Assembly: GCF_036226685.1 (NCBI RefSeq)
Contig: NZ_CP109009.1
Span: 6,041,501-6,105,500, forward strand
DNA length: 64,000 nucleotides
Direction: 5' to 3'
Source: Streptomyces sp. NBC_00690
GTDB lineage: Bacteria; Actinomycetota; Actinomycetes; Streptomycetales; Streptomycetaceae
The translations under genes were made by a program, and so were the position numbers. A model generated the notes under the pieces. It was given only the letters and a program-made list of their open reading frames with translations. It did not search any database and was not told the origin of the DNA. Shown in pieces: positions 52,742 through 64,000 of this stretch (positions are counted from its first letter, which is position 1; every line of letters starts with the position of its first letter).

Positions 52742-53866
52742 ATGACTCAGACATCCCAGCGCCCCCTTCGTGTCCTCGCCGCCATGTCGGGCGGAGTGGA
52801 CTCCGCCGTTGCCGCCGCCCGCGCCGCCGAGGCCGGACACGATGTGACGGGAGTGCACCTGGCCCTCTCCGCGAACCCGCAGTCCTTCCGTACGGGTGCG
52901 CGCGGCTGTTGCACCATCGAGGACTCGCGCGACGCCCGCCGCGCCGCGGACATCATCGGCATCCCCTTCTACGTGTGGGATCTCGCCGAACGCTTCCGCG
53001 AGGACGTGGTCGAGGACTTCATCGCCGAGTACGAGGCCGGCCGCACCCCGAACCCCTGTCTGCGCTGCAATGAGAAGATCAAGTTCGCGGCGCTGCTGGA
53101 CAAGGCGCTCGCCCTCGGCTTCGACGCGGTCTGCACCGGCCACTACGCGACGGTCGTGCTGGCGGCGGACGGCAGCCGCGAACTGCACCGGGCCAGCGAC
53201 ATGGCCAAGGACCAGTCGTACGTCCTCGGTGTGCTCGACGAGCGCCAGCTCGCCCATGCGATGTTCCCGCTGGGGGACACCCTCACCACCAAGGGCGAGA
53301 TCCGGGCGGAGGCGGAGCGGCGCGGTCTCGCGGTCGCCAAGAAGCCGGACAGCCATGACATCTGCTTCATCGCCGACGGTGATACGCAGGGCTTCCTCGC
53401 GGGACGCCTCGGCACGGCAGAGGGCGACATCCTCGATGAGTCCGGCGCCAAGCTCGGCACCCACGACGGCGCCTTCGGCTTCACGATCGGCCAGCGCAAG
53501 GGCCTGCGGATCGGGCACCCCGCGCCCGACGGCAAGCCGCGCTATGTCCTGGACATCTCCCCGGTGAACAACACCGTGACGGTCGGGCCCGCCGAGGCCC
53601 TCGACGTCACCGAGCTCACGGCCATCAGGCCGCGCTGGTGCGGAGCCGCTCCCAGCGGACCGGGTACGTACACCGCCCAGCTGCGTGCCCACGGCGGCGA
53701 GACCGAGGTGACGGCCTCACTCGACGGCGAAGAGCTGACGGTCCACTTCACCGAGCCGGTGCGCGGAGTCGCGCCAGGTCAGGCGATCGTGCTGTACGAC
53801 GGCACCCGCGTGGTCGGCTCGGCGACGATCTCCTCGACCCGGAAGGCGTCGGTCTCGCTGGCCTGA
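52742..53866 (+). CDS. mnmA: tRNA-specific 2-thiouridylase
   Basis: The protein is 374 residues from ATG at 52742. The PP-loop SGGVDS (residues 16-21) binds ATP. The catalytic cysteines are Cys106 in NPCLRCN and Cys208 in HDICFIA. MnmA adenylates U34 of Glu, Gln and Lys tRNAs and adds sulfur. TACCCT at 52727-52732 could be the -10, giving a very short leader; no ribosome site is seen. The divergent amidase start lies 61 bases away. The cysteine desulfurase gene just upstream could supply sulfur. Confidence 0.96.
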   Translation: MTQTSQRPLRVLAAMSGGVDSAVAAARAAEAGHDVTGVHLALSANPQSFRTGARGCCTIEDSRDARRAADIIGIPFYVWDLAERFREDVVEDFIAEYEAGRTPNPCLRCNEKIKFAALLDKALALGFDAVCTGHYATVVLAADGSRELHRASDMAKDQSYVLGVLDERQLAHAMFPLGDTLTTKGEIRAEAERRGLAVAKKPDSHDICFIADGDTQGFLAGRLGTAEGDILDESGAKLGTHDGAFGFTIGQRKGLRIGHPAPDGKPRYVLDISPVNNTVTVGPAEALDVTELTAIRPRWCGAAPSGPGTYTAQLRAHGGETEVTASLDGEELTVHFTEPVRGVAPGQAIVLYDGTRVVGSATISSTRKASVSLA

Positions 53867-53897
53867 GCCCTGGTCCCAGCGGCACGACGGCCCAGGG

Positions 53898-53920
53898 CGG
53901 CGGCGGACGGCCCGCCGCCG
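53898..53920. terminator. Hairpin between convergent mnmA and hydrolase genes
   Basis: CGGCGGCGG at 53898-53906 pairs with CCGCCGCCG at 53912-53920 across a 5-base loop, between the two convergent stop codons. Confidence 0.7.
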
Positions 53921-53941
53921 TGCGAGGGGAACACCGGTCGC

Positions 53942-54739
53942 TCAGGTCGTGAAGAAGTCCTCCAGCACCGGGGCCAGTACATGTGGGGCCACCTCATGGG
54001 TCTGGCCGGTCAGCGTGCGGTGTCTGCCCCGGGGCAGGGCCCGGGAGACCAGGGCGGCTGCCTCCCGCATCCAGGGCGGGCTGGCGCCGCCGTCCACCAC
54101 CATCACCCGGATGCCGACGGCCTTCAGCAGGGCGGTCGGTACCGTGCCGTTCCCCATCACCTGATGGTCGTGGGGCAGGGTGTGGGCGACCGCTTCCAAC
54201 CCGGACCACAGGGGGGCCCGACGCATGTTCGCGATGGTCTCGGACGGCATGCCCGCCTCGGTGAGGAAGACGGCGAGGGCCTCTCCCCGCTCGTCCCTCG
54301 CCAGCAGTTCGTCCAGGAGCGCCACATAGGGGGCCGGTTTCTGGTCCGCGCGGGCGGCCGGGCTGTACGGCGGTTCGTACACCGAGAGCTGGGTGATGGG
54401 CAGCCCGGCCGCGGCGGCTCGCAAGGCCAGTCCGCCGCCGGACGACGTGCCGTGGACGCAGACGTCGGTGCCCGACTCCTCGATCACCGCGGCGAGATCC
54501 TCGACCTCGCGCTCCACGGCGTACCGACCACCGGCGCCGCTCGCGCCCCTGCCGCGGCGGTCGTAGGTGACGACGGTGAAGTGCGGAGCGAGGAGTTCGG
54601 CGAGCGGGGCGTCCGTCGCTCCGGTGCACAGGGCGCCGCCGACCAGGATCAGGGGCGGGCCCTCGCCGCGCTGTTCGTAGGCGATCGGGGTGCCGTCCCG
54701 GGAGTGGACCTTGCCCAGCGTCGGGCTCGTCTTCTTCAT
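53942..54739 (-). CDS. Alpha/beta-hydrolase
   Basis: The protein is 265 residues from ATG at 54739. The alpha/beta-hydrolase fold is clear: the LVGGAL oxyanion turn (about 33-38), YDRRGRGASG, the nucleophile elbow GTSSGG (about 97-102, Ser99 likely), Asp in MVVDGGAS and His in GQTHEV near the C-terminus. Substrate unknown; family members include esterases, lactonases and C-C hydrolases. No signal peptide. The AT-rich 156-base region upstream (54740-54894) is shared with the divergent LOG-family gene. Confidence 0.85.
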   Translation of the reverse strand: MKKTSPTLGKVHSRDGTPIAYEQRGEGPPLILVGGALCTGATDAPLAELLAPHFTVVTYDRRGRGASGAGGRYAVEREVEDLAAVIEESGTDVCVHGTSSGGGLALRAAAAGLPITQLSVYEPPYSPAARADQKPAPYVALLDELLARDERGEALAVFLTEAGMPSETIANMRRAPLWSGLEAVAHTLPHDHQVMGNGTVPTALLKAVGIRVMVVDGGASPPWMREAAALVSRALPRGRHRTLTGQTHEVAPHVLAPVLEDFFTT

Positions 54740-54882
54740 GAGAGGTCTGACCGTCGGCCGTGGGACAACTCATCGCTCGGGTACGAGATTTTCTTGCGGC
54801 AAATTCCATTGAAATATGAAAAGTTTACGCATCACCTAAGTAGGGGGAGTTGAAGCACTCCCGGCACCTTCGTCGCGCCCCC

Positions 54883-54888
54883 TACGGT
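54883..54888 (+). promoter_or_regulatory. -10 box TACGGT, leaderless promoter
   Basis: TACGGT ends six bases before the ATG at 54895, the same hexamer and spacing as in front of the thioesterase gene. No ribosome site is present. Confidence 0.5.
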
Positions 54889-54894
54889 GGGCCC

Positions 54895-55434
54895 ATGGAC
54901 ATCTGCGTATTCCTCTCCGCCGCCGACCTCGACGAGCGCTACACGCGCCCGGCCCGTGAGTTCGCCGAACTCCTCGGCAAAGGGGGCCACACCCTGGTCT
55001 GGGGCGGCTCCGAGACGGGGCTGATGAAGGTCGTCGCCGACGGAGTGCGGGAGACGGGCGGACGCCTGGTCGGGATCTCGGTCGAGTTCCTGCACACCCT
55101 GGCCCGCGCCGACGTCGACGAGATGGTGATCGCCAAGGACCTCGCCGAACGCAAGGCGCTGCTCCTCGCCAAGGCCGACGCCGTCGTGATCATGGTGGGG
55201 GGCACCGGGACGCTCGACGAGGCCACCGAGATCCTGGAACTGAAGAAGCACGGCCACCACACCAAACCGGTCGTCCTGCTCAACACCGCCGGCTTCTACG
55301 ACGGACTTAAGGCCCAGTTCCGGCGGATGGACGCCGAGGGATTCCTCCCGCTGCCCCTCACCGATCTCGTCTTCTTCGCCGAGGACGGGGTGTCCGCCCT
55401 CGCCTACCTGGAGGAATCGGCCGGCGTGCAGTAG
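54895..55434 (+). CDS. LOG-family protein (putative cytokinin riboside 5'-monophosphate phosphoribohydrolase)
   Basis: The protein is 179 residues, the usual length. It contains the Rossmann-like LOG fold with the LVWGGSETGLMKVVADG segment (about 34-50) and the PGGxGTxxE signature in variant form, MVGGTGTLDEATEIL (about 100-114). Many bacterial members annotated as lysine decarboxylases are in fact nucleotide phosphoribohydrolases. The variant has Val for Pro in the PGG. The gene appears leaderless and is followed closely (28 bases) by an SDR gene on the same strand. Confidence 0.85.
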   Translation: MDICVFLSAADLDERYTRPAREFAELLGKGGHTLVWGGSETGLMKVVADGVRETGGRLVGISVEFLHTLARADVDEMVIAKDLAERKALLLAKADAVVIMVGGTGTLDEATEILELKKHGHHTKPVVLLNTAGFYDGLKAQFRRMDAEGFLPLPLTDLVFFAEDGVSALAYLEESAGVQ

Positions 55435-55462
55435 CCCGCGAGGAGGGTGCGAGCATGTCCGC

Positions 55463-56152
55463 ATGGCTACCCATCTGATCACCGGCGCGGGCTCGGGCAT
55501 CGGCGCGGCCGTCACCCGCAGGCTCCACGCACGCGGCGACGACCTCATCCTGCTGGCGCGCGACGCCGGGCGCGCCAAGGAACTCGCCGCCGCCCACCCC
55601 GGAGCGCGCACGCTCGTCGCCGATCTGGCCGACCCCGACCGGATCTCCTGGGCCTTCTCCCACCAGCCGATGCCGGACCGGCTCGACTCGTTGGTGCACG
55701 TCGCAGGCATCGTCGACCTCGGCCCGATCGCCGAGATGCGGCCGAAGACCTGGCACCAGCAGCTCAACGCCAATCTGATCTCCCCCGCCGAGCTGACCCG
55801 GCTCCTCCTGCCCCAGCTGCGCGTGTCCCGCGGGCACGTCGTCTTCATCAACTCCGGCGCCGGACTGAGGGCGAACGCCCAGTGGGGCGTGTACGCCGCC
55901 TCCAAGCACGGGCTCAAGGCTCTCGCCGACTCCCTGCGCCAGGAGGAGCACGAACACGGAGTACGGGTCACCTCCGTCTATCCGGGCCGCACCGCCAGCC
56001 CCATGCAGGCCAAGGTGCACTCCCAGGAGGGCAAGGAGTACGACCCGTCCCAGTGGATCGACCCGGAGTCGGTCGCAACGACCGTCGTGACGGCGATCGA
56101 CCTGCCGCGGGACGCCGAGATCACCGATCTGAGCGTGCGCCCGGGGAGCTGA
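55463..56152 (+). CDS. Short-chain dehydrogenase/reductase
   Basis: The protein is 229 residues from ATG at 55463; AGGAGGG at 55440-55446 is 16 bases away, so the ribosome-site fit is poor. The SDR pattern is clear: cofactor motif TGAGSGIG (about 7-14), DLAD, HVAGIVD (NNAG equivalent), Ser in FINSGAG, and YAASKHG (Tyr-xxx-Lys). It reduces or oxidises an unknown substrate with NAD(P)H. Its last 11 codons and stop are duplicated as a 41-base tandem copy directly downstream, so the copy is not translated from this gene. Confidence 0.85.
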   Translation: MATHLITGAGSGIGAAVTRRLHARGDDLILLARDAGRAKELAAAHPGARTLVADLADPDRISWAFSHQPMPDRLDSLVHVAGIVDLGPIAEMRPKTWHQQLNANLISPAELTRLLLPQLRVSRGHVVFINSGAGLRANAQWGVYAASKHGLKALADSLRQEEHEHGVRVTSVYPGRTASPMQAKVHSQEGKEYDPSQWIDPESVATTVVTAIDLPRDAEITDLSVRPGS

Positions 56153-56197
56153 GACCTGAGATCACCGATTTGAGCGTGCGCCCGGGGAGCTGAGACC
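56117..56197 (+). repeat. 41-base tandem duplication covering the 3' end of the SDR gene
   Basis: Copies at 56117-56156 and 56158-56197 are 40 bases long with a single mismatch (C/T). The first contains the last codons and stop of the SDR gene; the second lies outside it and preserves the same codons and stop. Confidence 0.93.
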
Positions 56198-56287
56198 CCG
56201 AGCGAGGTCCGTTCCACCGCGGGCGGCCCTCGATGGGAGGGGGTGCTCGACCACCCGGGCGGGCACCGGTGCCCATCGCCTGGGACG

Positions 56288-56293
56288 TACCCT
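56288..56293 (+). promoter_or_regulatory. -10 box TACCCT, leaderless promoter
   Basis: TACCCT ends six bases before the GTG at 56300 of the methionine synthase-like gene. No ribosome site precedes that GTG. Confidence 0.5.
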
Positions 56294-56299
56294 TCCCGG

Positions 56300-59544
<3,245 letters not shown>

Positions 59545-59604
59545 CGCAGGGGGCGTACGCGGCGTCAACGATGGGCACACCCCAAAAATGGCAAGAGGCT
59601 TATC

Positions 59605-59626
59605 CGACGGGAACAAGCCGTCTTTT
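59605..59626 (+). terminator. Intrinsic terminator after ligA
   Basis: GACGG at 59606-59610 pairs with CCGTC at 59618-59622 across a 7-base loop and is followed at once by TTTT. It is one of the few hairpins here with a U tract. The rest of 59545-59860 holds no supported gene. Confidence 0.55.
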
Positions 59627-59860
59627 CCTTCCGAGGAACGACGGGTACAGGTCACCCGTTCAGCGCATAGCAGATGGATAAGGGTGGTCGGGTCGCATTC
59701 GGGCAAGAGCTGTAGAGCGCTGCCCGTGAATGCGTTCCGCCACCTACTGTTGAGACGTGCGCCTGTCGTGCACGGCCGCGTGATGAGATTTCAGTCGTGG
59801 TGGCATGACAACGGGAACCATCGCGAAGCATCCGCACCGCCGGCTGTGAGAGGGACGGGA

Positions 59861-62056
59861 ATGGAACCGACCGAGAGCGCCGCCCCGGTCTCACGGCCGC
59901 GCGGATCCACGGCCCTTGCTGGCCTGACCCCTCAACTGCCGGCCGTGGTGGTCGCCTGCGCCGCGGTGGTGCTCACCGCCGGGATAGTCGACGCCGTGCG
60001 CCACGGCCACGCCCTGTTCCCCGGCTCGACGGTGGGCTGGGCCTTCGCCGCCCTCACCGGAATCATCGTCGGGCACCTGGTGGCGCTCGGTCGCGACCGC
60101 TGGTGGGGCGGTACCGGATCCGGAGCAGCGCTCACCGTCGCCGTCCTCCTCCTCTACGGCTGGCTGCCGGCCGGGCTGGTCAGCCTGGCCGTGGTCACCC
60201 TCGTCGGTGCCGCGCGCCGCAACCGCTGGCGGCACGGCATCGTGCATGGCTCGGCCGACATCCTGGGACTGGGGGCAGCCGCGCTCGTCCTGGAGCTGTT
60301 CGGAGCCTCACCGAGCGTCAAGGACCCCTGGGAACCACTCGACTGGGGCATCGGCACCGCTCATGAAGTCGCCATCGCAGCCACCGTCTACCTCGCGGTC
60401 GCCCGACTGCTGCTGTGGTTCGTCCTCGCCCCCCAGCGCGGTGGGCTGCCCACCATCGCCCGAACGGCCCTGTTGAGGCAGGGGCTCATAGCGGTGGCGC
60501 TGCTCGGGATCGCTCCACTGATCTGTGTGGTCGCCATCGCCCGGCCCCTGCTGCTGCCGCTGTTCGCCGTACCGCTGATAGCGCTGGACTCCACCTTGTG
60601 GATAGCCCGGGCCCGAGCCGAGGAGCAACTGCGCGACCCCCTCACCGGACTGCCCAACCGGCAGTGGTTGCTGGAGCGGACCTGGAACGCCCTGGAGGAC
60701 GCGGAGAACAGCGGGACGCGCGCCGCGCTCGTCCTGATCGACCTCGATCGGTTCCGCTCGGTCAATGACACGCTCGGCCATCTGGCGGGCGATCGTCTTC
60801 TGCTCCAAATAGCCCAGCGGCTGCGGCACGCCCTGCCGCGCGGCGCGGAAGCGGCCCGGCTCGGCGGCGACGAGTTCGCCGTTTTGCTGCCCACCGCGGA
60901 CTCCATCACCAGCGCCCAGCGCATCGCCCGCCAACTGGCCACCGAGCTGTCCTCACCGCTCGACCTGGACGGACTCACCCTCGTCCTGGAGGCCAGCGCG
61001 GGCGTCGCCGTCTTCCCGGAGCACGCCCTGGACGCCGAGGGGCTGCTGCGCCGTGCGGACGTGGCGATGTACCAGGCCAAGCGTGACCGTACGGGCGTCG
61101 AGGTGTACGAGTCCAAGCGCGACAGCAACACCCCCGACCGGCTCGGCCTTCTGGGTGATCTCCGCAGGGCCCTCGATGCGCGCGAGGTGGAGCTGCACTA
61201 CCAGCCCAAGGTCCGGTTCGACGGACACGTCGCCGGCTTGGAAGCCCTGGTGCGCTGGGTCCATCCGGACCGCGGCAGGGTGCCCCCCGACGAATTCATC
61301 GCGATCGCCGAGTCCTCCGGCCTGATGCCGCACCTGACCGAGTACGTGCTTGACACCGCCTTGGCGCAGGTCGCCGAATGGCGTGCCCAGGGGTTGGACG
61401 TGCCGGTCGCGGTCAATGTCTCCCCGCGCGACGTGCACACTCCGGGGTTCGCCGGCTCAGTCGCCGCGCGACTGGCCCGGCACGGCGTCCCCGCGGCCTC
61501 GCTCCAACTGGAGATCACCGAACACGTCCTGCTGGAAGACCCCCAGCGAGCCGCGGACACCCTCGCAGGGCTGACCGACCACGGGGTGAAGATGTCCCTG
61601 GACGACTTCGGCACCGGGTACTCGTCCCTGGTACACCTGCGTCGCCTCCCCGTCAGCGAGCTGAAGATCGACCGCTCGTTCGTGGCCCGGCTGGCGGTGG
61701 ACAACGAGGACGCAGAGATCGTCCGTTGCACCGTGGACCTCGCGCACTCCCTTGGACTGCTGGTCGTCGCGGAAGGCGTCGAGGACGACGAGACCTGGGA
61801 GCGGCTGCGGGATCTGGGGTGCGACGCCGTGCAGGGCTGGCTGGTCGCCGCGGCCATGCCTCCGCAGGAGGCCACCGCCTGGTTGCGGGCCCGCGGCGAG
61901 CGGGGTTGGCAGCGCCATGTGGAATCCGCTGCCGCGGCACTGCCGGCCATCCCGCCCGCTCCCACCGCGGCTGCCTCGGCACCCACGGCGCCGCCCGCCG
62001 CCGCCACGGCTCCCCTTCCGGCACCCGTCGACAACCCCGGCCAGGTGGTCCCCTGA
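59861..62056 (+). CDS. rmdB: Membrane GGDEF-EAL protein, RmdB-like c-di-GMP phosphodiesterase
   Basis: The protein is 731 residues from ATG at 59861; an in-frame ATG at 59783 is an alternative. The N-terminal 250 or so residues carry about six membrane helices. A GGDEF domain follows with intact GGDEF at 335-339, then an EAL domain with Glu461-Ala-Leu and the DDFGTGYSS loop (about 584-592). The C-terminus is an Ala/Pro-rich tail. RmdB of S. coelicolor (SCO5495, next to ligA in my memory) degrades c-di-GMP, which controls sporulation and aerial growth. GGDEF is intact, so synthesis cannot be ruled out from sequence. It lies between ligA and gatC on the same strand with its own promoter region. 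Confidence 0.88.
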   Translation: MEPTESAAPVSRPRGSTALAGLTPQLPAVVVACAAVVLTAGIVDAVRHGHALFPGSTVGWAFAALTGIIVGHLVALGRDRWWGGTGSGAALTVAVLLLYGWLPAGLVSLAVVTLVGAARRNRWRHGIVHGSADILGLGAAALVLELFGASPSVKDPWEPLDWGIGTAHEVAIAATVYLAVARLLLWFVLAPQRGGLPTIARTALLRQGLIAVALLGIAPLICVVAIARPLLLPLFAVPLIALDSTLWIARARAEEQLRDPLTGLPNRQWLLERTWNALEDAENSGTRAALVLIDLDRFRSVNDTLGHLAGDRLLLQIAQRLRHALPRGAEAARLGGDEFAVLLPTADSITSAQRIARQLATELSSPLDLDGLTLVLEASAGVAVFPEHALDAEGLLRRADVAMYQAKRDRTGVEVYESKRDSNTPDRLGLLGDLRRALDAREVELHYQPKVRFDGHVAGLEALVRWVHPDRGRVPPDEFIAIAESSGLMPHLTEYVLDTALAQVAEWRAQGLDVPVAVNVSPRDVHTPGFAGSVAARLARHGVPAASLQLEITEHVLLEDPQRAADTLAGLTDHGVKMSLDDFGTGYSSLVHLRRLPVSELKIDRSFVARLAVDNEDAEIVRCTVDLAHSLGLLVVAEGVEDDETWERLRDLGCDAVQGWLVAAAMPPQEATAWLRARGERGWQRHVESAAAALPAIPPAPTAAASAPTAPPAAATAPLPAPVDNPGQVVP

Positions 62057-62423
62057 ACCGGCGGCACGAGCCGTAGCCGTGCTCGCGCAAGCCCCCTTCC
62101 GTACCCCCTGTCCGGGGCGTACGCCACCGGTGGCCGAGCCCCCGTGCCGTTTGATCCGGTCCCTCGTCCACGGCGCCGTCCCGGCCGCAGGCGCGGGGCG
62201 GCGGGCTGATGGGTAGCTCCCTGCGGGTACGGACCCCGCCTGCTTCCGGTGACGAGCAGCAACGAGAGCAGCGACAAGAGCAGCTATGAGGGCCGTAACG
62301 AGGACAACGACGACACTGACGACAGCGGTGAGAGGGGCGAGCGGGAGAACCGTTTCGTGGTCACCCGCCCCTGCCCCATAGGATTGGGCCAAACCACACT
62401 CACTCACCCCTGAGGATCGCTGC
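62057..62423. other. Intergenic region upstream of gatC
   Basis: No gene is supported. A TAGGAT hexamer at 62379-62384 is a plausible -10 for gatCA with a leader of about 35 bases. A CAGC/GAGC-rich stretch near 62240-62290 is low-complexity. No clear terminator for rmdB is seen. Confidence 0.4.
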
Positions 62424-62720
62424 ATGCCTGGCATTACGCGCGAGGAGGTCGCCCACCTCGCCCGGCTGGCGCGTCTGGAGCTTTCCGGCGAGGAACTCGA
62501 CCACTTCGCCGGTCAGCTCGGCGACATCATCGGCGCGGTCGCCCGCGTCGCCGAGGTCGCCGATCAAGACGTACCCCCGACCTCCCATCCATTGCCGCTG
62601 ACCAACGTCATGCGCGCGGACGAGGTCCGTCCCTCGCTCACCCCCGAGCAGGCGCTCTCCGGCGCTCCTGCCCAGGAGCAGCAGCGTTTCAAGGTGCCGC
62701 AGATCCTGGGGGAGGACTAA
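62424..62720 (+). CDS. gatC: Glutamyl-tRNA(Gln)/aspartyl-tRNA(Asn) amidotransferase subunit C
   Basis: The protein is 98 residues from ATG at 62424, seven bases after TGAGGA. The family pattern [22 protein letters not shown] at the N-terminus and the C-terminal [10 protein letters not shown]...[10 protein letters not shown] segment are typical. GatC holds the GatA and GatB subunits together in the enzyme that converts misacylated Glu-tRNA(Gln) or Asp-tRNA(Asn) to the amidated form. It precedes gatA by 5 bases after its stop. Confidence 0.97.
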   Translation: MPGITREEVAHLARLARLELSGEELDHFAGQLGDIIGAVARVAEVADQDVPPTSHPLPLTNVMRADEVRPSLTPEQALSGAPAQEQQRFKVPQILGED

Positions 62721-62725
62721 TCACG

Positions 62726-64000
62726 ATGTCGGACATCATCAAGCTCACCGCGGCCGAGATCGCCGCGAAGATCGCCGCCGGCGAACTCACGGCCGTCGAG
62801 GTCACCGAGGCCCATCTGGCTCGGATCGACGCCATCGACGAGAAGGTGCACGCCTTCCTCCATGTGGATCGCGAGGGCGCCCTCGCCCAGGCGCGCGCCG
62901 TCGACGCCAAGCGGGCGGCCGGTCAGGAACTCGGCCCGCTCGCCGGTGTCCCGCTCGCACTGAAGGACATCTTCACCACCAAGGGCATCCCCACGACGGT
63001 CGGATCCAAGATCCTCGAAGGCTGGATCCCTCCGTACGACGCCACCTTGACGCGCAAGCTCAAGGAGGCCGACGTCGTCATCCTCGGCAAGACCAACATG
63101 GACGAGTTCGCCATGGGGTCCTCCACCGAGAACAGCGCCTACGGCCCCACCGGCAACCCCTGGGACCTGACGCGTATCCCCGGCGGCTCCGGGGGCGGCT
63201 CCAGCGCCGCCCTCGCCTCCTACGAGGCACCGTTGGCCATCGGCACGGACACTGGCGGCTCCATCCGCCAGCCCGCTGCCGTCACCGGCACGGTCGGCGT
63301 CAAGCCCACCTACGGCGGAGTCTCCCGCTACGGCATGGTGGCCTTCTCCTCCTCCCTCGACCAGGGTGGTCCCTGTGCCCGCACGGTGCTGGACGCCGCT
63401 CTGCTGCACGAGGTCATCGCCGGGCACGACCCGCTGGACTCCACCTCCATCGACGCTCCGGTTCCGCCGGTCGTCGAAGCGGCGCGCAACGGCAGCGTGG
63501 CGGGGATGCGGGTCGGCGTGGTCCAGCAGTTCCGCGGCGAGGGCTACCAGGCCGGCGTGGTGCAGCGGTTCGACGAGTCGGTCGAACTGCTGAAGTCGCT
63601 GGGTGCGGAGATCGTCGAGCTGGACTGCCCCTCGTTCGACCTGGCGCTTTCCGCCTACTACCTCATCGCGCCGTCCGAGTGTTCGTCGAACCTCGCCCGG
63701 TTCGACGCGATGCGCTACGGCCTGCGCGTGGGTGACGACGGTACGAAGTCGGCCGAGGACGTCACCGCGCTGACCCGCGAGGCCGGTTTCGGCGACGAGG
63801 TCAAGCGCCGGATCATCCTCGGTACATACGCGCTGAGCTCCGGCTACTACGACGCGTACTACGGCAGCGCCCAGAAGGTCCGGACGCTGATCAAGCAGGA
63901 GTTCGACCAGGCGTTCGAGCAGGTCGACGTGATCGTCTCGCCGACCACTCCGACCACGGCGTTCCCCATCGGTGAGCGCGCGGACGACCCGATGGCGATG
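62726..64000 (+). CDS. gatA: Glutamyl-tRNA(Gln) amidotransferase subunit A (partial, runs off right edge)
   Basis: 425 codons are visible from ATG at 62726 and no stop is reached. GGGGGAGG upstream gives a good ribosome site. The amidase-signature triad is in place: Lys80 (ALKDIF), the cis-Ser Ser155 ([11 protein letters not shown]) and nucleophile Ser179 ([12 protein letters not shown]), spaced as in other GatA proteins. It hydrolyses glutamine to supply ammonia for the GatB reaction. gatB is expected beyond the window. Confidence 0.97.
   Translation, partial: MSDIIKLTAAEIAAKIAAGELTAVEVTEAHLARIDAIDEKVHAFLHVDREGALAQARAVDAKRAAGQELGPLAGVPLALKDIFTTKGIPTTVGSKILEGWIPPYDATLTRKLKEADVVILGKTNMDEFAMGSSTENSAYGPTGNPWDLTRIPGGSGGGSSAALASYEAPLAIGTDTGGSIRQPAAVTGTVGVKPTYGGVSRYGMVAFSSSLDQGGPCARTVLDAALLHEVIAGHDPLDSTSIDAPVPPVVEAARNGSVAGMRVGVVQQFRGEGYQAGVVQRFDESVELLKSLGAEIVELDCPSFDLALSAYYLIAPSECSSNLARFDAMRYGLRVGDDGTKSAEDVTALTREAGFGDEVKRRIILGTYALSSGYYDAYYGSAQKVRTLIKQEFDQAFEQVDVIVSPTTPTTAFPIGERADDPMAM

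Overview
The window looks like a chromosomal segment from a Streptomyces species. G+C is high almost throughout, GTG starts are common, many exported proteins carry Tat or lipoprotein signals, and the gene set is typical: tandem L,D-transpeptidase lipoproteins, a scabin-like ADP-ribosyltransferase, EF-hand protein, SseB proteins, and ligA followed by an RmdB-like GGDEF-EAL protein and gatCA. From memory, the order resembles the S. coelicolor region around SCO5461-SCO5499; I could not run an alignment. I saw no tRNA, rRNA, CRISPR array, insertion sequence or phage module.

Layout. 1-6214 is a polymorphic-toxin locus on the minus strand: a double-SUKH protein, a 1568-residue RHS toxin with a low-G+C tip, and a partial, unrecognised, probable immunity gene that overlaps the toxin stop codon and leaves the window. 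6496-11929 holds two secreted proteases (S1 and M4 with a P-domain), an MFS exporter and a small hypothetical gene. 12426-14176 is an NAD(P)-binding oxidoreductase plus TetR operon with a palindrome over its promoter. A decayed Ser/Thr kinase remnant follows, then a heterodimeric ABC exporter (14813-18750). 19010-27054 encodes cell-envelope and secreted proteins: two L,D-transpeptidase lipoproteins, an enoyl-CoA hydratase, an anti-sigma-like ATPase, a NodB-fold protein lacking its catalytic acids that is coupled to a beta-propeller lipoprotein, and the ADP-ribosyltransferase. 27498-33064 has the EF-hand protein, a CopD-like membrane protein, a subtilisin-like protease and a DUF11 surface protein with a nearly perfect internal duplication. 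33125-33780 is a PIN/antitoxin pair.

33925-38612 is a one-carbon and serine operon on the minus strand (gcvT-gcvH-glyA-sdaA) behind a tandem glycine riboswitch. Glycine sensing would control glycine cleavage, glycine-serine interconversion and serine deamination together. Two SseB-family genes lie nearby on the other strand. 42345-48907 is an oligopeptide/dipeptide ABC importer operon in the order permease, binding protein, permease, ATPase, ATPase. 48925-64000 is mostly housekeeping: TRIC-type channel, thioesterase, cysteine desulfurase with mnmA (the sulfur donor and thiolase for tRNA 2-thiouridine), peptidoglycan amidase, alpha/beta hydrolase, LOG-family protein, SDR, MetE-core methionine synthase, ligA, rmdB, gatC and the start of gatA.

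The best candidates for something undescribed are the RHS tip with its partner ORF (1-about 975) and the coupled NodB-pseudoenzyme/beta-propeller lipoprotein pair. Other notable signals are the PIN protein with Asn at its first metal-ligand position, and several promoters where a -10-like hexamer sits exactly six bases before the start codon. The riboswitch, housekeeping genes and transporters are well-known families.
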